Assembly (NCBI GenBank): GCA_947178125.1
Contig: CAMWXB010000021.1
Span: 1-53,241, forward strand
Source: an uncultured Lachnospiraceae bacterium
GTDB taxonomy: Bacteria > Bacillota > Clostridia > Lachnospirales > Lachnospiraceae
Length of the DNA stretch: 53,241 nucleotides
Direction: 5' to 3'
The stretch's first letter is position 1; every line of letters starts with the position of its first letter. Shown here in pieces: positions 9,409 through 17,487 of this stretch. The notes under the pieces were generated by a model. That model searched no databases and was not told the origin of the DNA. It saw only the letters and a list, made by a program, of their open reading frames with translations. The position numbers were made by a program, and so were the translations under genes.

Positions 9409-10013
9409 TACAAATATTTCAACGCCGCCTTCAAAATATCTTCCACGCTGTCCACTCCGTCCATATTCACCTGTTTGACCGCCCTCAGTGCATCCGTTGC
9501 CGAGTAGCCGAGCGCTGTCAGCGCTTCTATCGCCTCGTTCTTTTCTTTTCCGGTCTCCTTGTCGGACAAAGCAGCCGTTACACCGCTTTCTTTTGGGACA
9601 AGCGTATCTTCCAGAGAAATTTTATCCTTTAAATCCAGAATCACGCGTTCCGCGGTCTTTGCACCAACGCCCGGCGCTTTGGCGATGGCTTTAGCGTCCC
9701 CCGCAACGATTGCAAAACGCAGTTCGTCCGCACTCATCACGGAGAGAATGGCAAGCCCGCCCTTTGGGCCGATGCCGTTCACCGTGATCAGCTTCTTAAA
9801 GATTTCCAGATCATCCCTTGTCAAAAAACCATATAAAGAGAAAGCATCTTCCCTTACAAGCGTATAAGTATATATTTTGACAGAACTGCCGATATTCCCA
9901 AGCGCGTCCGCAGTTCTTGCGGATATTCTGATATTATAGCCGACCTGACCGGCTTCCAATACGAGATTATCTTCCGTAATCTCTTCTATCGTACCTTTTA
10001 AATATGCGTACAT
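9405..10013 (-). CDS. ruvA: Holliday junction branch migration protein RuvA
   Basis: The 202-residue protein begins MYAYLKGTIEEITEDNLVLE, the RuvA OB-fold, followed by the helix-hairpin-helix region containing VNGIGPKGGLAILS and APGVGAKTAERVILDLKDK, and a C-terminal domain III (ALTALGYSATDALRAVKQV) that contacts RuvB. RuvA tetramers bind Holliday junctions and load RuvB. Full length for the family. Its start codon directly abuts the stop codon of the Gx-transporter gene upstream, implying one transcript from DUF4037 or NusG-II through ruvA. Confidence 0.97.
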   Translation of the reverse strand: MYAYLKGTIEEITEDNLVLEAGQVGYNIRISARTADALGNIGSSVKIYTYTLVREDAFSLYGFLTRDDLEIFKKLITVNGIGPKGGLAILSVMSADELRFAIVAGDAKAIAKAPGVGAKTAERVILDLKDKISLEDTLVPKESGVTAALSDKETGKEKNEAIEALTALGYSATDALRAVKQVNMDGVDSVEDILKAALKYLY

Positions 10014-10520
10014 TTATATGGTTCCTCCATTCTTTGGAATTTTGTTGAGTAATGGCAGCACATGGCTGCCGGTAAGGCCGATGAGAAATCCTGTGACGGC
10101 TCCTGCAGTCAACAGAAACGGCAGATAGAACGCCGGCGCGAAAGTTTCCACGACGAAAACGGCCGTGATCGTCTGCCCGATATTGTGAAAAACGCCGCCG
10201 CCGATGCTGACGCCCATCATCGAAAAACGTCCCGTTTTTTTCAACAGAAACATCACGATAAAACTGCATGCCGCGCCCGTAAACGCATAGAGGATTGCGG
10301 ACAGATTTCCGAACAGAAAACCGGAAAGCAGAATGCGCAGCAGATTGACCGCAAATGCTTCCCTGCCGCCGTATAAATATAGCAGGAGAACGACGACGAG
10401 ATTGGGCAGGCCAAGCTTGATTCCGGGAATGCCGATGGCAAGCGGCAAAAGGGATTCAACATATGACAAGATCAGGGATAATGCCAGTAAAAAGCCAAAG
10501 ATAACGGTTTTCTGCTTCAT
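10014..10520 (-). CDS. Gx transporter family protein (Hpre_diP_synt_I family membrane protein)
   Basis: The 168-residue protein has five or six hydrophobic helices and the family segments SLILSYVESLLP, GIPGIKLGLPNLVVVLLLY and GGVFHNIGQTITAV. Databases call it Gx transporter or heptaprenyl diphosphate synthase component I; an ECF-type substrate-binding S-component-like fold is suspected for this family. It overlaps the preceding NusG-II gene by 1 nt (TAATG) and abuts ruvA. The NusG-II/Gx pair is common in Clostridia, often near Rnf or FMN-binding genes, none of which are here. Substrate unknown. Confidence 0.8.
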   Translation of the reverse strand: MKQKTVIFGFLLALSLILSYVESLLPLAIGIPGIKLGLPNLVVVLLLYLYGGREAFAVNLLRILLSGFLFGNLSAILYAFTGAACSFIVMFLLKKTGRFSMMGVSIGGGVFHNIGQTITAVFVVETFAPAFYLPFLLTAGAVTGFLIGLTGSHVLPLLNKIPKNGGTI

Positions 10521-11131
10521 TAGTATACCACTCCGTCCAATTCATTTTCCTGCATGCCTATGATTTCGATGACCAGTTTATGAGGCAGACAGATGATGTT
10601 CTCTCCCGCACTCGAAACAGGTCTGTGGTGTACGCAGATCAAATCCGGGCAGCTGCTTCGTATCATCCGGATTTCGCCATTTTCACAGGAAAAGAGATTA
10701 TATTCAACTGCTCCGCCAGTTGTATCAACAGCGTCCATGCCGCTGACAGACAGGGTATCTGTGCCGACAGAAGACTCTGCTTCCGTCAGCAATGCTTCTG
10801 CCTCTTCATTCCAAGTGTCCGTTGAAAGTTCCTGTACGATAATATTTTCGAAAGAATCATTCCCGAAAGAAGTCTGCTCTTCATCGGAAGACGCATTCCA
10901 CAGAACAAGATAATACTTCGGTTCTGCCCGGGAGAGCGGAATCTGCATAAAGAGCCTGCCGTCATAGGATAGTGCAGCATGGCTTCCCGGCGTGCGATTT
11001 ACTTTCAAAAAAAACAACAAAATAAAAGCCGCTATGAGTACAACGGCCAAAAGAATAAGATCAGCCTTCGTTAGGAACTGTTTTTTCTTCGATTCTATTT
11101 TATCGCAATCGAACATATGTTTCAACATCAT
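10520..11131 (-). CDS. NusG domain II-containing membrane-anchored protein
   Basis: The 203-residue protein has one N-terminal transmembrane helix (about residues 25-43, LILLAVVLIAAFILLFF) and a C-terminal NusG-II-like beta domain with the pattern RMIRSSCPDLICVHH then GENIICLPHKLVIEI. It is longer than typical NusG-II proteins of about 120 residues because roughly 80 residues lie between the membrane segment and the domain. The C-terminal domain would face outside. Its start overlaps the DUF4037 stop by 4 nt (ATGA) and its stop overlaps the Gx gene by 1 nt, so all three are translationally coupled. Function of the family is unknown. Confidence 0.78.
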   Translation of the reverse strand: MMLKHMFDCDKIESKKKQFLTKADLILLAVVLIAAFILLFFLKVNRTPGSHAALSYDGRLFMQIPLSRAEPKYYLVLWNASSDEEQTSFGNDSFENIIVQELSTDTWNEEAEALLTEAESSVGTDTLSVSGMDAVDTTGGAVEYNLFSCENGEIRMIRSSCPDLICVHHRPVSSAGENIICLPHKLVIEIIGMQENELDGVVY

Positions 11132-12051
11132 CCTTCTAAAAACTGCATTTTTCGAAGCGTTTCATCTTTTATTTTCTCCGTCACCGTCTGGAGATGGTTC
11201 TGTAAAAAATTATCTTCTGATTCCGACAGCCCCTGTGCATTCAATTCCTGTACGATGATATTACAAATGGCCTCTATGATAAGCACCCGGTCTTCGGTAT
11301 TCTCCACCTGATAAAAAAGCGCGATCATGTCCCCGATTTCCGAACAGGTGGAAAGTTCTTTCATGCCCCGGTGGCTCCATTTATCAAAAAGCGCATAGCG
11401 GCGGTTCAGTAAATAAACAAGCCGTATGCTTTCCCGGATAAATTCACATAAGAATAATTCTGCGGCAACCCGTTCCCCCCGTTGCATGGCCCTTGCATAA
11501 TTATACTGCCCGGCTCTGGACATTTTGGCCATCCGCGCTACAATTTTCTTAATCCTGACATCTTCGGGATAATAAGAAAGCAGCCCGGTCCTTATCCGAC
11601 TAAAAGCGCCGGACCGGTCCTCAAAGATTTCCCCATTGGTAGCAGTTGCAAGATTTTCATCCTGCAGACGCAGCCATTCGAGATTGGTCTCTGGTACATG
11701 ATCAATGCCGAGCAGACCGTAATAAAAATCTTCCAGACACAGAACACCCACTCTGCCCTTTCCGGTCTCTTCGCTTACCCGGCCGGGTATTCCCAGAAAA
11801 TCCGCAGGCATTTTATCATAAGCATCCTGTACCATTTCCCCATACTGCTCATAGAGTTCCCCGGGCAGCCAGACACAGAAAGAGGGGCCGTAGTCGTGAT
11901 CCATGGAGATTTCATCATCGAACCCAAAACATTCCGAACCACGGCCGACCAGTCCGGCCGCATATTCCCCGCCAATCTGCGAAAACTGCGCGAGCATCGT
12001 TCTGCCGTATGTTTCATAATAACGTTTCGATAATTCCAGACCTTTTATCAT
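11128..12051 (-). CDS. DUF4037-family nucleotidyltransferase-like protein
   Basis: The 307-residue protein contains GRGSECFGFDDEISMDHDYG at about residues 36-55. This fits the nucleotidyltransferase core (GS followed by acidic D-x-[DE] residues) and the DUF4037 signature. The remainder is helical, consistent with the accessory domain of minimal or tRNA-type nucleotidyltransferases. Substrate is unknown. A TPR protein gene lies 69 nt upstream, and a 4-nt overlap couples it to the NusG-II gene downstream. The leader contains a small CCCTGAA/TTCAGGG hairpin at 12066-12082. The ribosome site is weak (AGGGGC, 13 nt upstream). Confidence 0.75.
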   Translation of the reverse strand: MIKGLELSKRYYETYGRTMLAQFSQIGGEYAAGLVGRGSECFGFDDEISMDHDYGPSFCVWLPGELYEQYGEMVQDAYDKMPADFLGIPGRVSEETGKGRVGVLCLEDFYYGLLGIDHVPETNLEWLRLQDENLATATNGEIFEDRSGAFSRIRTGLLSYYPEDVRIKKIVARMAKMSRAGQYNYARAMQRGERVAAELFLCEFIRESIRLVYLLNRRYALFDKWSHRGMKELSTCSEIGDMIALFYQVENTEDRVLIIEAICNIIVQELNAQGLSESEDNFLQNHLQTVTEKIKDETLRKMQFLEG

Positions 12052-12120
12052 TTTAATATCTATGCCCCTGAAAGATTCAGGGCGCTTCTGCCTCCAATGT
12101 AGTATATGCCTCCACAGGAA

Positions 12121-12975
12121 TCAAAGAGATTCCCGAATCTTTTCTGCGGTCTGTAAATAGCTCCGCTGCTTCCCTTCATCATGAAGCAGTTCACAGACGG
12201 CGGCACAGTTCTCGCAAAGTACCGCATAACTCATATTTCTTCCAAAATGCTTTTCCACTTCCTGCAAGGCTTTCTCGTATGCGGCCAACGCTTTTTCATA
12301 ATCCTTCATATGGTAGTACGCCTCACCGATACCGGCAAGCGCACCGCTGTAATGAGCGTCCGTCTTATCCCCGCCCTGTTCGAACAGCGTGAGCGCCCGC
12401 TCTAAAAGCGCCTGCGCCTTCGCATAGTCTGAAACCTTGAAATAAAGCAGTGCAAGATTCGTCAGCGTCGTGGCCGTTTCCATTTCGCCGCCTTCCAGCG
12501 TTTCAATGATGGCAAGCGCCCTTTCGGCACACTTTATCGCTTCGTCGTTACGTTCCATTTTTTCCAACAGAATACTCATGTTATTATAAAGACCGGCATA
12601 TCGGTAATCACCCTGCGGAATCAGGCCTTCATAAATCTGTATGGCCTGTTCATAATAAACATAAGCCTGTTTATAGTTTCCGGCCGCTCGATAGGCGGTC
12701 GCGGTATTTAAGAGCGTTGTTGCAAAATGCTCCGTGCGGTCAAGCTGCAGTTCTTCCATCAAAAGCAGCACATCTTCCGCAGCGTCAAACGCTTTCCGAA
12801 ATTCCGAAACGCTCCTGTAAAAACCGATCATTTCGTTGCATATTGTAATATAGGCGCCATAATCTTTCTCTTCCTTCGCCTGCTCCAGACTGCGGCATAG
12901 AAACGGGTCTACCTCTTCTATTTTATTGTCAGCAAAAAAAGTATCTAACTGTGTCAAAAAAAGATTGACATCCAT
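12121..12975 (-). CDS. Tetratricopeptide-repeat protein
   Basis: The 284-residue soluble protein consists almost wholly of TPR helix pairs. Recognisable units include NYKQAYVYYEQAIQIYE, NDEAIKCAERALAIIE, DYAKAQALLERALTLFE and DYEKALAAYEKALQEVE, in steps of about 42 residues typical of kinesin-light-chain-like TPRs. It would act as a protein-interaction scaffold. There is no signal peptide or catalytic domain. It lies upstream of the DUF4037 gene on the same strand, which suggests the two proteins work together, but no partner can be named. Confidence 0.85.
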   Translation of the reverse strand: MDVNLFLTQLDTFFADNKIEEVDPFLCRSLEQAKEEKDYGAYITICNEMIGFYRSVSEFRKAFDAAEDVLLLMEELQLDRTEHFATTLLNTATAYRAAGNYKQAYVYYEQAIQIYEGLIPQGDYRYAGLYNNMSILLEKMERNDEAIKCAERALAIIETLEGGEMETATTLTNLALLYFKVSDYAKAQALLERALTLFEQGGDKTDAHYSGALAGIGEAYYHMKDYEKALAAYEKALQEVEKHFGRNMSYAVLCENCAAVCELLHDEGKQRSYLQTAEKIRESL

Positions 12976-13008
12976 TGAAAAAACCCCTTTACCAAATGCA
13001 TCGCTGCA

Positions 13009-14061
13009 TTAATAGTTTCCATTGAAAATCTGTGCGATTGGAGAATCATCCGAAAGAATGACCGTTTTATTATCGCCCGTCATGCTCGCTTTCAGCGCAT
13101 CCAGTGCCCTGACATAGGAATAAAAATCCGTTTTTTCCGGGTCGGAATAGGCTTCGGAAAGAATCCTCATATATTCCGCTTCTCCTTCCGCAATGATCGC
13201 TTCCGCCTTGGCCTGCGCATCAGAAATCATGATCGCCACTTCCTTATCGGTCGTGTTCTCGATCATTTTCGCCTGGGAAGCCCCTTCTGCCGTATACTGC
13301 GCTGCAATATTTTCACGTTCGGAAATCATACGGGTATAGACTGCCTGCTTGTTATCATCCGGCAGATCCAGCTTTTTCACCTCTACAGTCACAATTTCAA
13401 TGCCATATTGTTCTTCCGTATGGGCAATCTGCTCCATGATCTCTTCCGTCAGGGATTTGATTTCGATGACTTCTTTCGTTTCTGACGGGAGTTCCAGGTC
13501 GTTACCGACCACATCCGCATCCGTCTGGTCTACCGTGACCGTCATTTTGCCGTCACGGCTCACGATGACTTCATCCTGTTTCATATTAGAAATCGTGTTT
13601 TTGGTCGCATTATAAACAATCGTATCGATACGCCTTTCCGCATTGGATACGGAACCGCTCAGTGTCTGTGCGAATTTCAGCGGATCATCGACCTGCCATA
13701 AGACATAACTGTCAACGATCATCGTTTTTTTATCGGAAGTGATGACATCCGAAGCCGGCAGGTCATACAGCAGAAGCTGGTTCGGAATGACATCTACTGA
13801 TTCGATAAAAGGAATCTTGAAGCTGAGCCCGGACGTTGAAATGACACGTTCCACCCGTCCGAACTGACGGATGAGCTTATACTGGTTCTCTTTGGTGATA
13901 ACGATGCTGTTCGCGCCGACAACTGCCAGCACGACAAGTATCAGAAATATAAAAATGCCTTTTCCCTTTTTCTTCTCTTTTCCATTCTTTTTCTTCGTAC
14001 CATTATGATTAAAATGTTCATATTCCACATTGGACTGATTCTGGTTCTGATTAAAATCCAT
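13009..14061 (-). CDS. hflC: Membrane protease regulator HflC (SPFH/band 7 protein)
   Basis: The 350-residue protein has a Lys-rich N-terminal segment, one membrane anchor (about residues 34-52) and an SPFH domain starting VITKENQYKLIRQFGRVERV, followed by a coiled-coil region with SERENIAAQYTAEG and AIIAEGEAEYMRIL typical of HflC. Known HflKC forms a cage around the FtsH protease in the membrane and modulates its access. It starts 2 nt after the hflK stop. The ribosome site GGAGG lies 8 nt before the ATG. The N-terminal low-complexity Asn/Gln and Lys stretch is longer than in proteobacterial HflC. Confidence 0.92.
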   Translation of the reverse strand: MDFNQNQNQSNVEYEHFNHNGTKKKNGKEKKKGKGIFIFLILVVLAVVGANSIVITKENQYKLIRQFGRVERVISTSGLSFKIPFIESVDVIPNQLLLYDLPASDVITSDKKTMIVDSYVLWQVDDPLKFAQTLSGSVSNAERRIDTIVYNATKNTISNMKQDEVIVSRDGKMTVTVDQTDADVVGNDLELPSETKEVIEIKSLTEEIMEQIAHTEEQYGIEIVTVEVKKLDLPDDNKQAVYTRMISERENIAAQYTAEGASQAKMIENTTDKEVAIMISDAQAKAEAIIAEGEAEYMRILSEAYSDPEKTDFYSYVRALDALKASMTGDNKTVILSDDSPIAQIFNGNY

Positions 14062-14063
14062 GA

Positions 14064-15104
14064 CTATTCCTCCTCTGCCTGTGCCGCATCCGCACTATTT
14101 CCGGTTCCGCTATTCTCCGTCCGGCCGTCATCGGAAGAAGAATTGTCCGTCACAAAACTGTCGAGCGGCAGGATGGTGCTCGTCGTTCCGTCCGAGCTCT
14201 CGATGACGACCTTGATATCCGGCAGGATGTCTTCCATCGCCTCATAGAACATTCTTTTCTTGGTCACTTCCGGGTATTTGATATACTCCTGATACATGGA
14301 GTTGAATCTCGCGACCTGACCGTTCGCTTCGTTAATGCGCTCCTGCTTGGCCGCTTCCGCATTCTGTATGATCTCATCGGAATTTGCTTCGGCTTTCGGA
14401 ATCTGTTCGTTGCGGTATTTATTAGCATTGTTCAGGGCCGTTTCCTTTCCCTGTTTCGCTGTCTCCACTTCCTTGAATGCATTGCTTACCTCTTCCGTCG
14501 GCGGCTCCGCATCCTGTATTGTTATACTGATGAGCTGAATGCCGATATCATAAGATTCCAGCTTTTCCAGAATCATCTGCGTGATATTCGCCTGAATCTC
14601 ATTTTTGCCGGTCGTCAGCACGCTGTCTACCGTATAGGAGCCGATCGTCGTCCTGATACAGTTCTGTGCGATATTTTTCAGGATTTCTACCGGATCTTCC
14701 GAAGCATACAGCGCCTTTACCGGATCTGCGATACGGTATGCCGCATAGAAATCCACATTGATAAAATTATAATCGGAAGTGATCATCATGGCGTCGTCCG
14801 CCGCCGTCACGTTCTCTTCTGCTAACGAATAGCCAATGGTAAAGCCTTTGATTGTCGTATTGACTTTGGTCACCGTCTGAACAAAGGGAATTTTAAAATG
14901 CAGACCCGGCGTCGTTACCGCTTTCGGAGAACCGAACGTACAGACCACCGCCTGCTCCTCTTCCTGAATCGTATAATAAGAATTGCCCGCCAGAATCAGC
15001 AGGACTACAACGACAAGAAATACTTTTACGCCGATAGATGCTTTTCTTTTATTGAACGGGTTCTTCCCCATTCCTTCCTGTTTCATTTGTCCGTTATTAA
15101 ACAT
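14064..15104 (-). CDS. hflK: Membrane protease regulator HflK (SPFH/band 7 protein)
   Basis: A 346-residue protein with an N-terminal membrane helix and an SPFH domain beginning YYTIQEEEQAVVCTFGSPKA, then DPVKALYASEDPVEILKNIAQ and the coiled coil with EIIQNAEAAKQERINEANGQ. It pairs with HflC, with a 2-nt gap, to form the HflKC complex. ATG at 15104 is chosen because GGAGG lies 8 nt upstream; an in-frame ATG at 15119 has no site. The C-terminal tail is Ser/Asp/Glu-rich. A TATAAT box at 15131-15136 is a plausible -10 for this operon. Confidence 0.92.
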   Translation of the reverse strand: MFNNGQMKQEGMGKNPFNKRKASIGVKVFLVVVVLLILAGNSYYTIQEEEQAVVCTFGSPKAVTTPGLHFKIPFVQTVTKVNTTIKGFTIGYSLAEENVTAADDAMMITSDYNFINVDFYAAYRIADPVKALYASEDPVEILKNIAQNCIRTTIGSYTVDSVLTTGKNEIQANITQMILEKLESYDIGIQLISITIQDAEPPTEEVSNAFKEVETAKQGKETALNNANKYRNEQIPKAEANSDEIIQNAEAAKQERINEANGQVARFNSMYQEYIKYPEVTKKRMFYEAMEDILPDIKVVIESSDGTTSTILPLDSFVTDNSSSDDGRTENSGTGNSADAAQAEEE

Positions 15105-15130
15105 AAACGCTTCCTCCAATCTACTATATT

Positions 15131-15136
15131 ATTATA
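15131..15136 (-). promoter_or_regulatory. Candidate -10 box of the hflKC operon
   Basis: The minus strand reads TATAAT about 27 nt upstream of the hflK start codon. No convincing -35 box is seen at the usual distance. Confidence 0.4.
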
Positions 15137-15155
15137 TAACAAACATATCAGAAAC

Positions 15156-15172
15156 ACTAATTAAAAATTAGT
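15156..15172. promoter_or_regulatory. Inverted repeat between divergent hflK and phosphatase genes
   Basis: ACTAATT, AAA, AATTAGT is a perfect 7-bp inverted repeat with a 3-nt centre. It lies between the hflK -10 box and the phosphatase -35 box. Its position suggests a possible operator, though AT-rich palindromes occur by chance. Confidence 0.25.
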
Positions 15173-15187
15173 AAATTCAGTAAATTT

Positions 15188-15217
15188 TTGAACTACACCA
15201 AAACGGCAGAATATGTT
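15188..15217 (+). promoter_or_regulatory. Candidate promoter of the histidine phosphatase gene
   Basis: TTGAAC, an 18-nt spacer and TATGTT, ending 18-30 nt before the possible start codons. Moderate match to the sigma-A consensus. Confidence 0.4.
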
Positions 15218-15235
15218 ACGATATAAAAAAAAGGT

Positions 15236-15985
15236 ATGGTTATTGCGATGAGAATTATTTTGATCAGACACGGAGACCCGGATTACGGGAAAGATGCTTT
15301 GACGGAAAAAGGCATCCGGGAAGCACAATTATTATCAGAAAGGTGTGCGAAGTGGAATGCCATTACGGACATTTACTGTTCGCCATACGGACGTGCAAAA
15401 GAAACCGCATCTTATTCCACAAAGCGTATGAACAGAGATGCTGTCATTCTGCCATGGCTGCATGAATTTGACTATGTCATCGATGACCCGGTCACCGGAA
15501 GACACGGCGTTCCCTGGGATTTTATGCCCGAATACTGGACGGAAATTCCGGAAATGTATGAAAAGGAAGGCTGGAAGAAAACGGAAATCTACCGTTCCAA
15601 TCCTTCATTGGTACCCGCATATAACGATGTATGCCGGCATCTCGATGAACTGCTCGGCACTTATGGCTATCGGCGGTATCACAATTATTATCAGACAGAT
15701 CATACGCCTGCGGAAAGCCCGGCGGAACAGGATTCGACAATCGCATGTTTCTGTCATCTCGGCATTATTCTTGTCATGCTGAGCCATTTGCTCGGCATCT
15801 CTCCTGCCGTATTGTTCCACTCGTTCTATATCGCGCCCACCTCCGTAACGGTATTGGCAACAGAAGAACGTATGCCGGGAAAAGCTTCTTTCCGGGTACA
15901 GGTCATGGGAGATACAAGCCATCTGCGCATCGGAGGCGAAAAAGTCTCCGCCTCCGGTTATTTTACAGATACTTTTTCGGACTGA
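15236..15985 (+). CDS. Histidine phosphatase family protein (phosphoglycerate mutase-like)
   Basis: The 249-residue protein has the catalytic RHG motif in IILIRHGDPDYGKDALTEKG, which provides the phosphorylated histidine, the CSPYGRAKETA arginine segment, and a second conserved histidine in CFCHLGIILVML. It would be a cytosolic phosphatase or mutase; the substrate is not evident. ATG at 15248 (MRIILIRHG) matches family starts, while ATG 15236 is close to AAAAGG and would add four residues. It is the first plus-strand gene of the window, divergent from hflK and convergent with trpS. Confidence 0.85.
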   Translation: MVIAMRIILIRHGDPDYGKDALTEKGIREAQLLSERCAKWNAITDIYCSPYGRAKETASYSTKRMNRDAVILPWLHEFDYVIDDPVTGRHGVPWDFMPEYWTEIPEMYEKEGWKKTEIYRSNPSLVPAYNDVCRHLDELLGTYGYRRYHNYYQTDHTPAESPAEQDSTIACFCHLGIILVMLSHLLGISPAVLFHSFYIAPTSVTVLATEERMPGKASFRVQVMGDTSHLRIGGEKVSASGYFTDTFSD

Positions 15986-15997
15986 TCTTCGTCCGGT

Positions 15998-17002
15998 CTA
16001 TCGTATTTTTTCGGGAAAGCCGACTTTTTTCTGCACTTTGCGCAGCGTCTTATTCGCATAATAGCCGGCTTTCTCGGCATTTGTCTTAATAATGCCGTCT
16101 ATGTATGCTTTATCTTTACCGAGTTCTTCATAACGGGTCTGCAATGGTCGTAAGATGTCCACAACAGACTCGCCGACCGCTGCTTTAAATTCCCCATAAC
16201 CTTTGCCGTCAAATTCTCGCTCCGTCTCCTGCGGCGTCTTCCCCGTGCATGCACAATAGATATCGATGAGATTATGAATGCCCGGCTGTTCTTCACTGTA
16301 ACGGACACATGCTTCCGAATCGGTCACTGCGCGCTTGAATTTGCGAATGATGGTATCCGCATCATCCGTCAGATAAATGCTCGCATTGGGATTCTCATCG
16401 GATTTCGACATCTTCTTCTCCGGGTTCTGCAGAGATTTGATGCTGGCGCCGGTCTTGCCGAAATAAGGCTCCGGTATCGTGAACACATCCCCGTAAATGG
16501 CATTGAAACGCTGTGCAATATCCCTTGTGATCTCCAGATGCTGCATCTGGTCTTTGCCGACCGGAACCACATCCGCCTGATAAAGCAGAATATCTGCCGC
16601 CATCAGGACCGGATAAGTAAAAAGCCCCGCATTGATATTATCCGCATGTTTGGCCGCTTTATCCTTATACTGTGTCATACGGTTCAATTCTCCCATATAG
16701 GTAAAGCAGTTCAGTATCCAGGAAAGCTCGGCATGGCCCGAAACATGGGACTGATAATAAATACAGTTCTTCTCCGGGTCTAAGCCTGCCGCAATATATA
16801 AAGTGAGCAGATTCCTGGCACGCCTGCGCAGTTCTGCAGGGTCCTGCCGTATCGTTATGGAATGAAGATCGACTACCGAGTAAAAACACAGATATTCATC
16901 GCTTAATGTCAGCCAGTTCTTGAGTGCCCCCAGATAATTTCCGAGTGTTAAGGTGCCTGTTGCCTGCATTCCGCTGAACAAAACTTTCTGTCCGTCTATC
17001 AT
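15998..17002 (-). CDS. trpS: Tryptophan-tRNA ligase
   Basis: The 334-residue protein shows the class I aminoacyl-tRNA synthetase motifs of TrpS: the HIGH-type TLGNYLGALKNW preceded by VLFSGMQATG near the N terminus, and the KMSKS loop in KKMSKSDENP around residue 195. MAADILLYQADVVPVGKDQ is the tryptophan-binding region. It charges tRNA-Trp. ATG at 17002 is chosen because GGAGG lies 9 nt upstream. The ORF extends to 17065, but that would cross the promoter. The predicted 5' leader is only about 46 nt, too short for a T-box riboswitch, which is often found before trpS in Firmicutes. Confidence 0.96.
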   Translation of the reverse strand: MIDGQKVLFSGMQATGTLTLGNYLGALKNWLTLSDEYLCFYSVVDLHSITIRQDPAELRRRARNLLTLYIAAGLDPEKNCIYYQSHVSGHAELSWILNCFTYMGELNRMTQYKDKAAKHADNINAGLFTYPVLMAADILLYQADVVPVGKDQMQHLEITRDIAQRFNAIYGDVFTIPEPYFGKTGASIKSLQNPEKKMSKSDENPNASIYLTDDADTIIRKFKRAVTDSEACVRYSEEQPGIHNLIDIYCACTGKTPQETEREFDGKGYGEFKAAVGESVVDILRPLQTRYEELGKDKAYIDGIIKTNAEKAGYYANKTLRKVQKKVGFPEKIR

Positions 17003-17055
17003 TGTTACTGCCTCCAATTTGCAATTTTTATCGGGTATCGGAATACCTGAACCTA

Positions 17056-17084
17056 AGTGTATCATTGACTTCTGCTTTCGTCAA
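17056..17084 (-). promoter_or_regulatory. Candidate sigma-A promoter of trpS
   Basis: The minus strand reads TTGACG, a 17-nt spacer and TACACT. Transcription would start near 17049, giving a short leader. Confidence 0.6.
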
Positions 17085-17093
17085 GCAAAGAGA

Positions 17094-17123
17094 CAGGGCA
17101 TTCCCGTGTAAGGAAATGCCCTG
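17094..17123 (-). terminator. Hairpin terminator after the His/Cys-rich small gene
   Basis: CAGGGCATT-CC pairs with GG-AAATGCCCTG across a 7-nt loop, with a single-base bulge. On the minus strand it is followed by TCTCTTT, a modest U-rich tail, 30 nt after the small-protein stop and just before the trpS promoter. Confidence 0.5.
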
Positions 17124-17153
17124 CCGTGTTTTGGTGTTTGAATTTCCGTTATC

Positions 17154-17417
17154 TCAATTGTTCTTCTCTTCACAGCCGCAGGTTTCTCCACCACCAAACG
17201 GTCTTGCATCAAATCGCGGTTCAAAACGGGAATCATCTCTGTCACAGTCATGATGATGGTCATGGTCATGATCATGACCACAGTCGCAGTCTCTGTCCCG
17301 GCCGCCATGTTCTCTGCCCCGGCCGCAATCCCTTGCGTCCCGGCATGGTTCATCCTGACAGGAGCCACAGCCATTAGAACAGCCAAGTAGTAATAATAAA
17401 AGAATCCATGTGTTCAT
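17154..17417 (-). CDS. Small His/Asp/Cys-rich protein with N-terminal hydrophobic segment
   Basis: The 87-residue protein starts with a short hydrophobic stretch (TWILLLLLLG), then CSNGCGSC and a run dominated by Asp, His, Arg and Cys (CDCGHDHDHDHHHDC), ending in ETCGCEEKNN. This composition suggests metal binding, possibly at the membrane or in the spore or envelope, but no family was firmly recognised. Similar Cys/Gly/Asp-rich short ORFs occur in Lachnospiraceae from recall. A ribosome site (GAGAGGA, about 12 nt) supports translation. The plus strand also carries a His-rich ORF, but that is its mirror. Confidence 0.6.
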   Translation of the reverse strand: MNTWILLLLLLGCSNGCGSCQDEPCRDARDCGRGREHGGRDRDCDCGHDHDHDHHHDCDRDDSRFEPRFDARPFGGGETCGCEEKNN

Positions 17418-17487
17418 TGTAAACAGCTTCCTCTCTTTTTCTCATAAAATATTTTATGCAAAAAGAAAGTATCTGCTACAAAAGTAT

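Noticed and set aside
7753..15250. Shared 15-nt start sequence (ATGGTYATTGCGATG) at ruvB and the histidine phosphatase
   Set aside because: Two occurrences with alternative starts are most simply coincidence; no longer similarity flanks them.
15978..15995. Bidirectional terminator between the phosphatase and trpS
   Set aside because: CGGAC/GTCCG forms only a 5-bp stem and neither strand has an adjacent U-tract of convincing length.
17126..17377. His-rich plus-strand ORF opposite the small metal-binding-like protein
   Set aside because: GAY/CAY codons of the minus-strand Asp/His run give a mirrored His/Asp-rich frame. The minus strand has the ribosome site and terminator.
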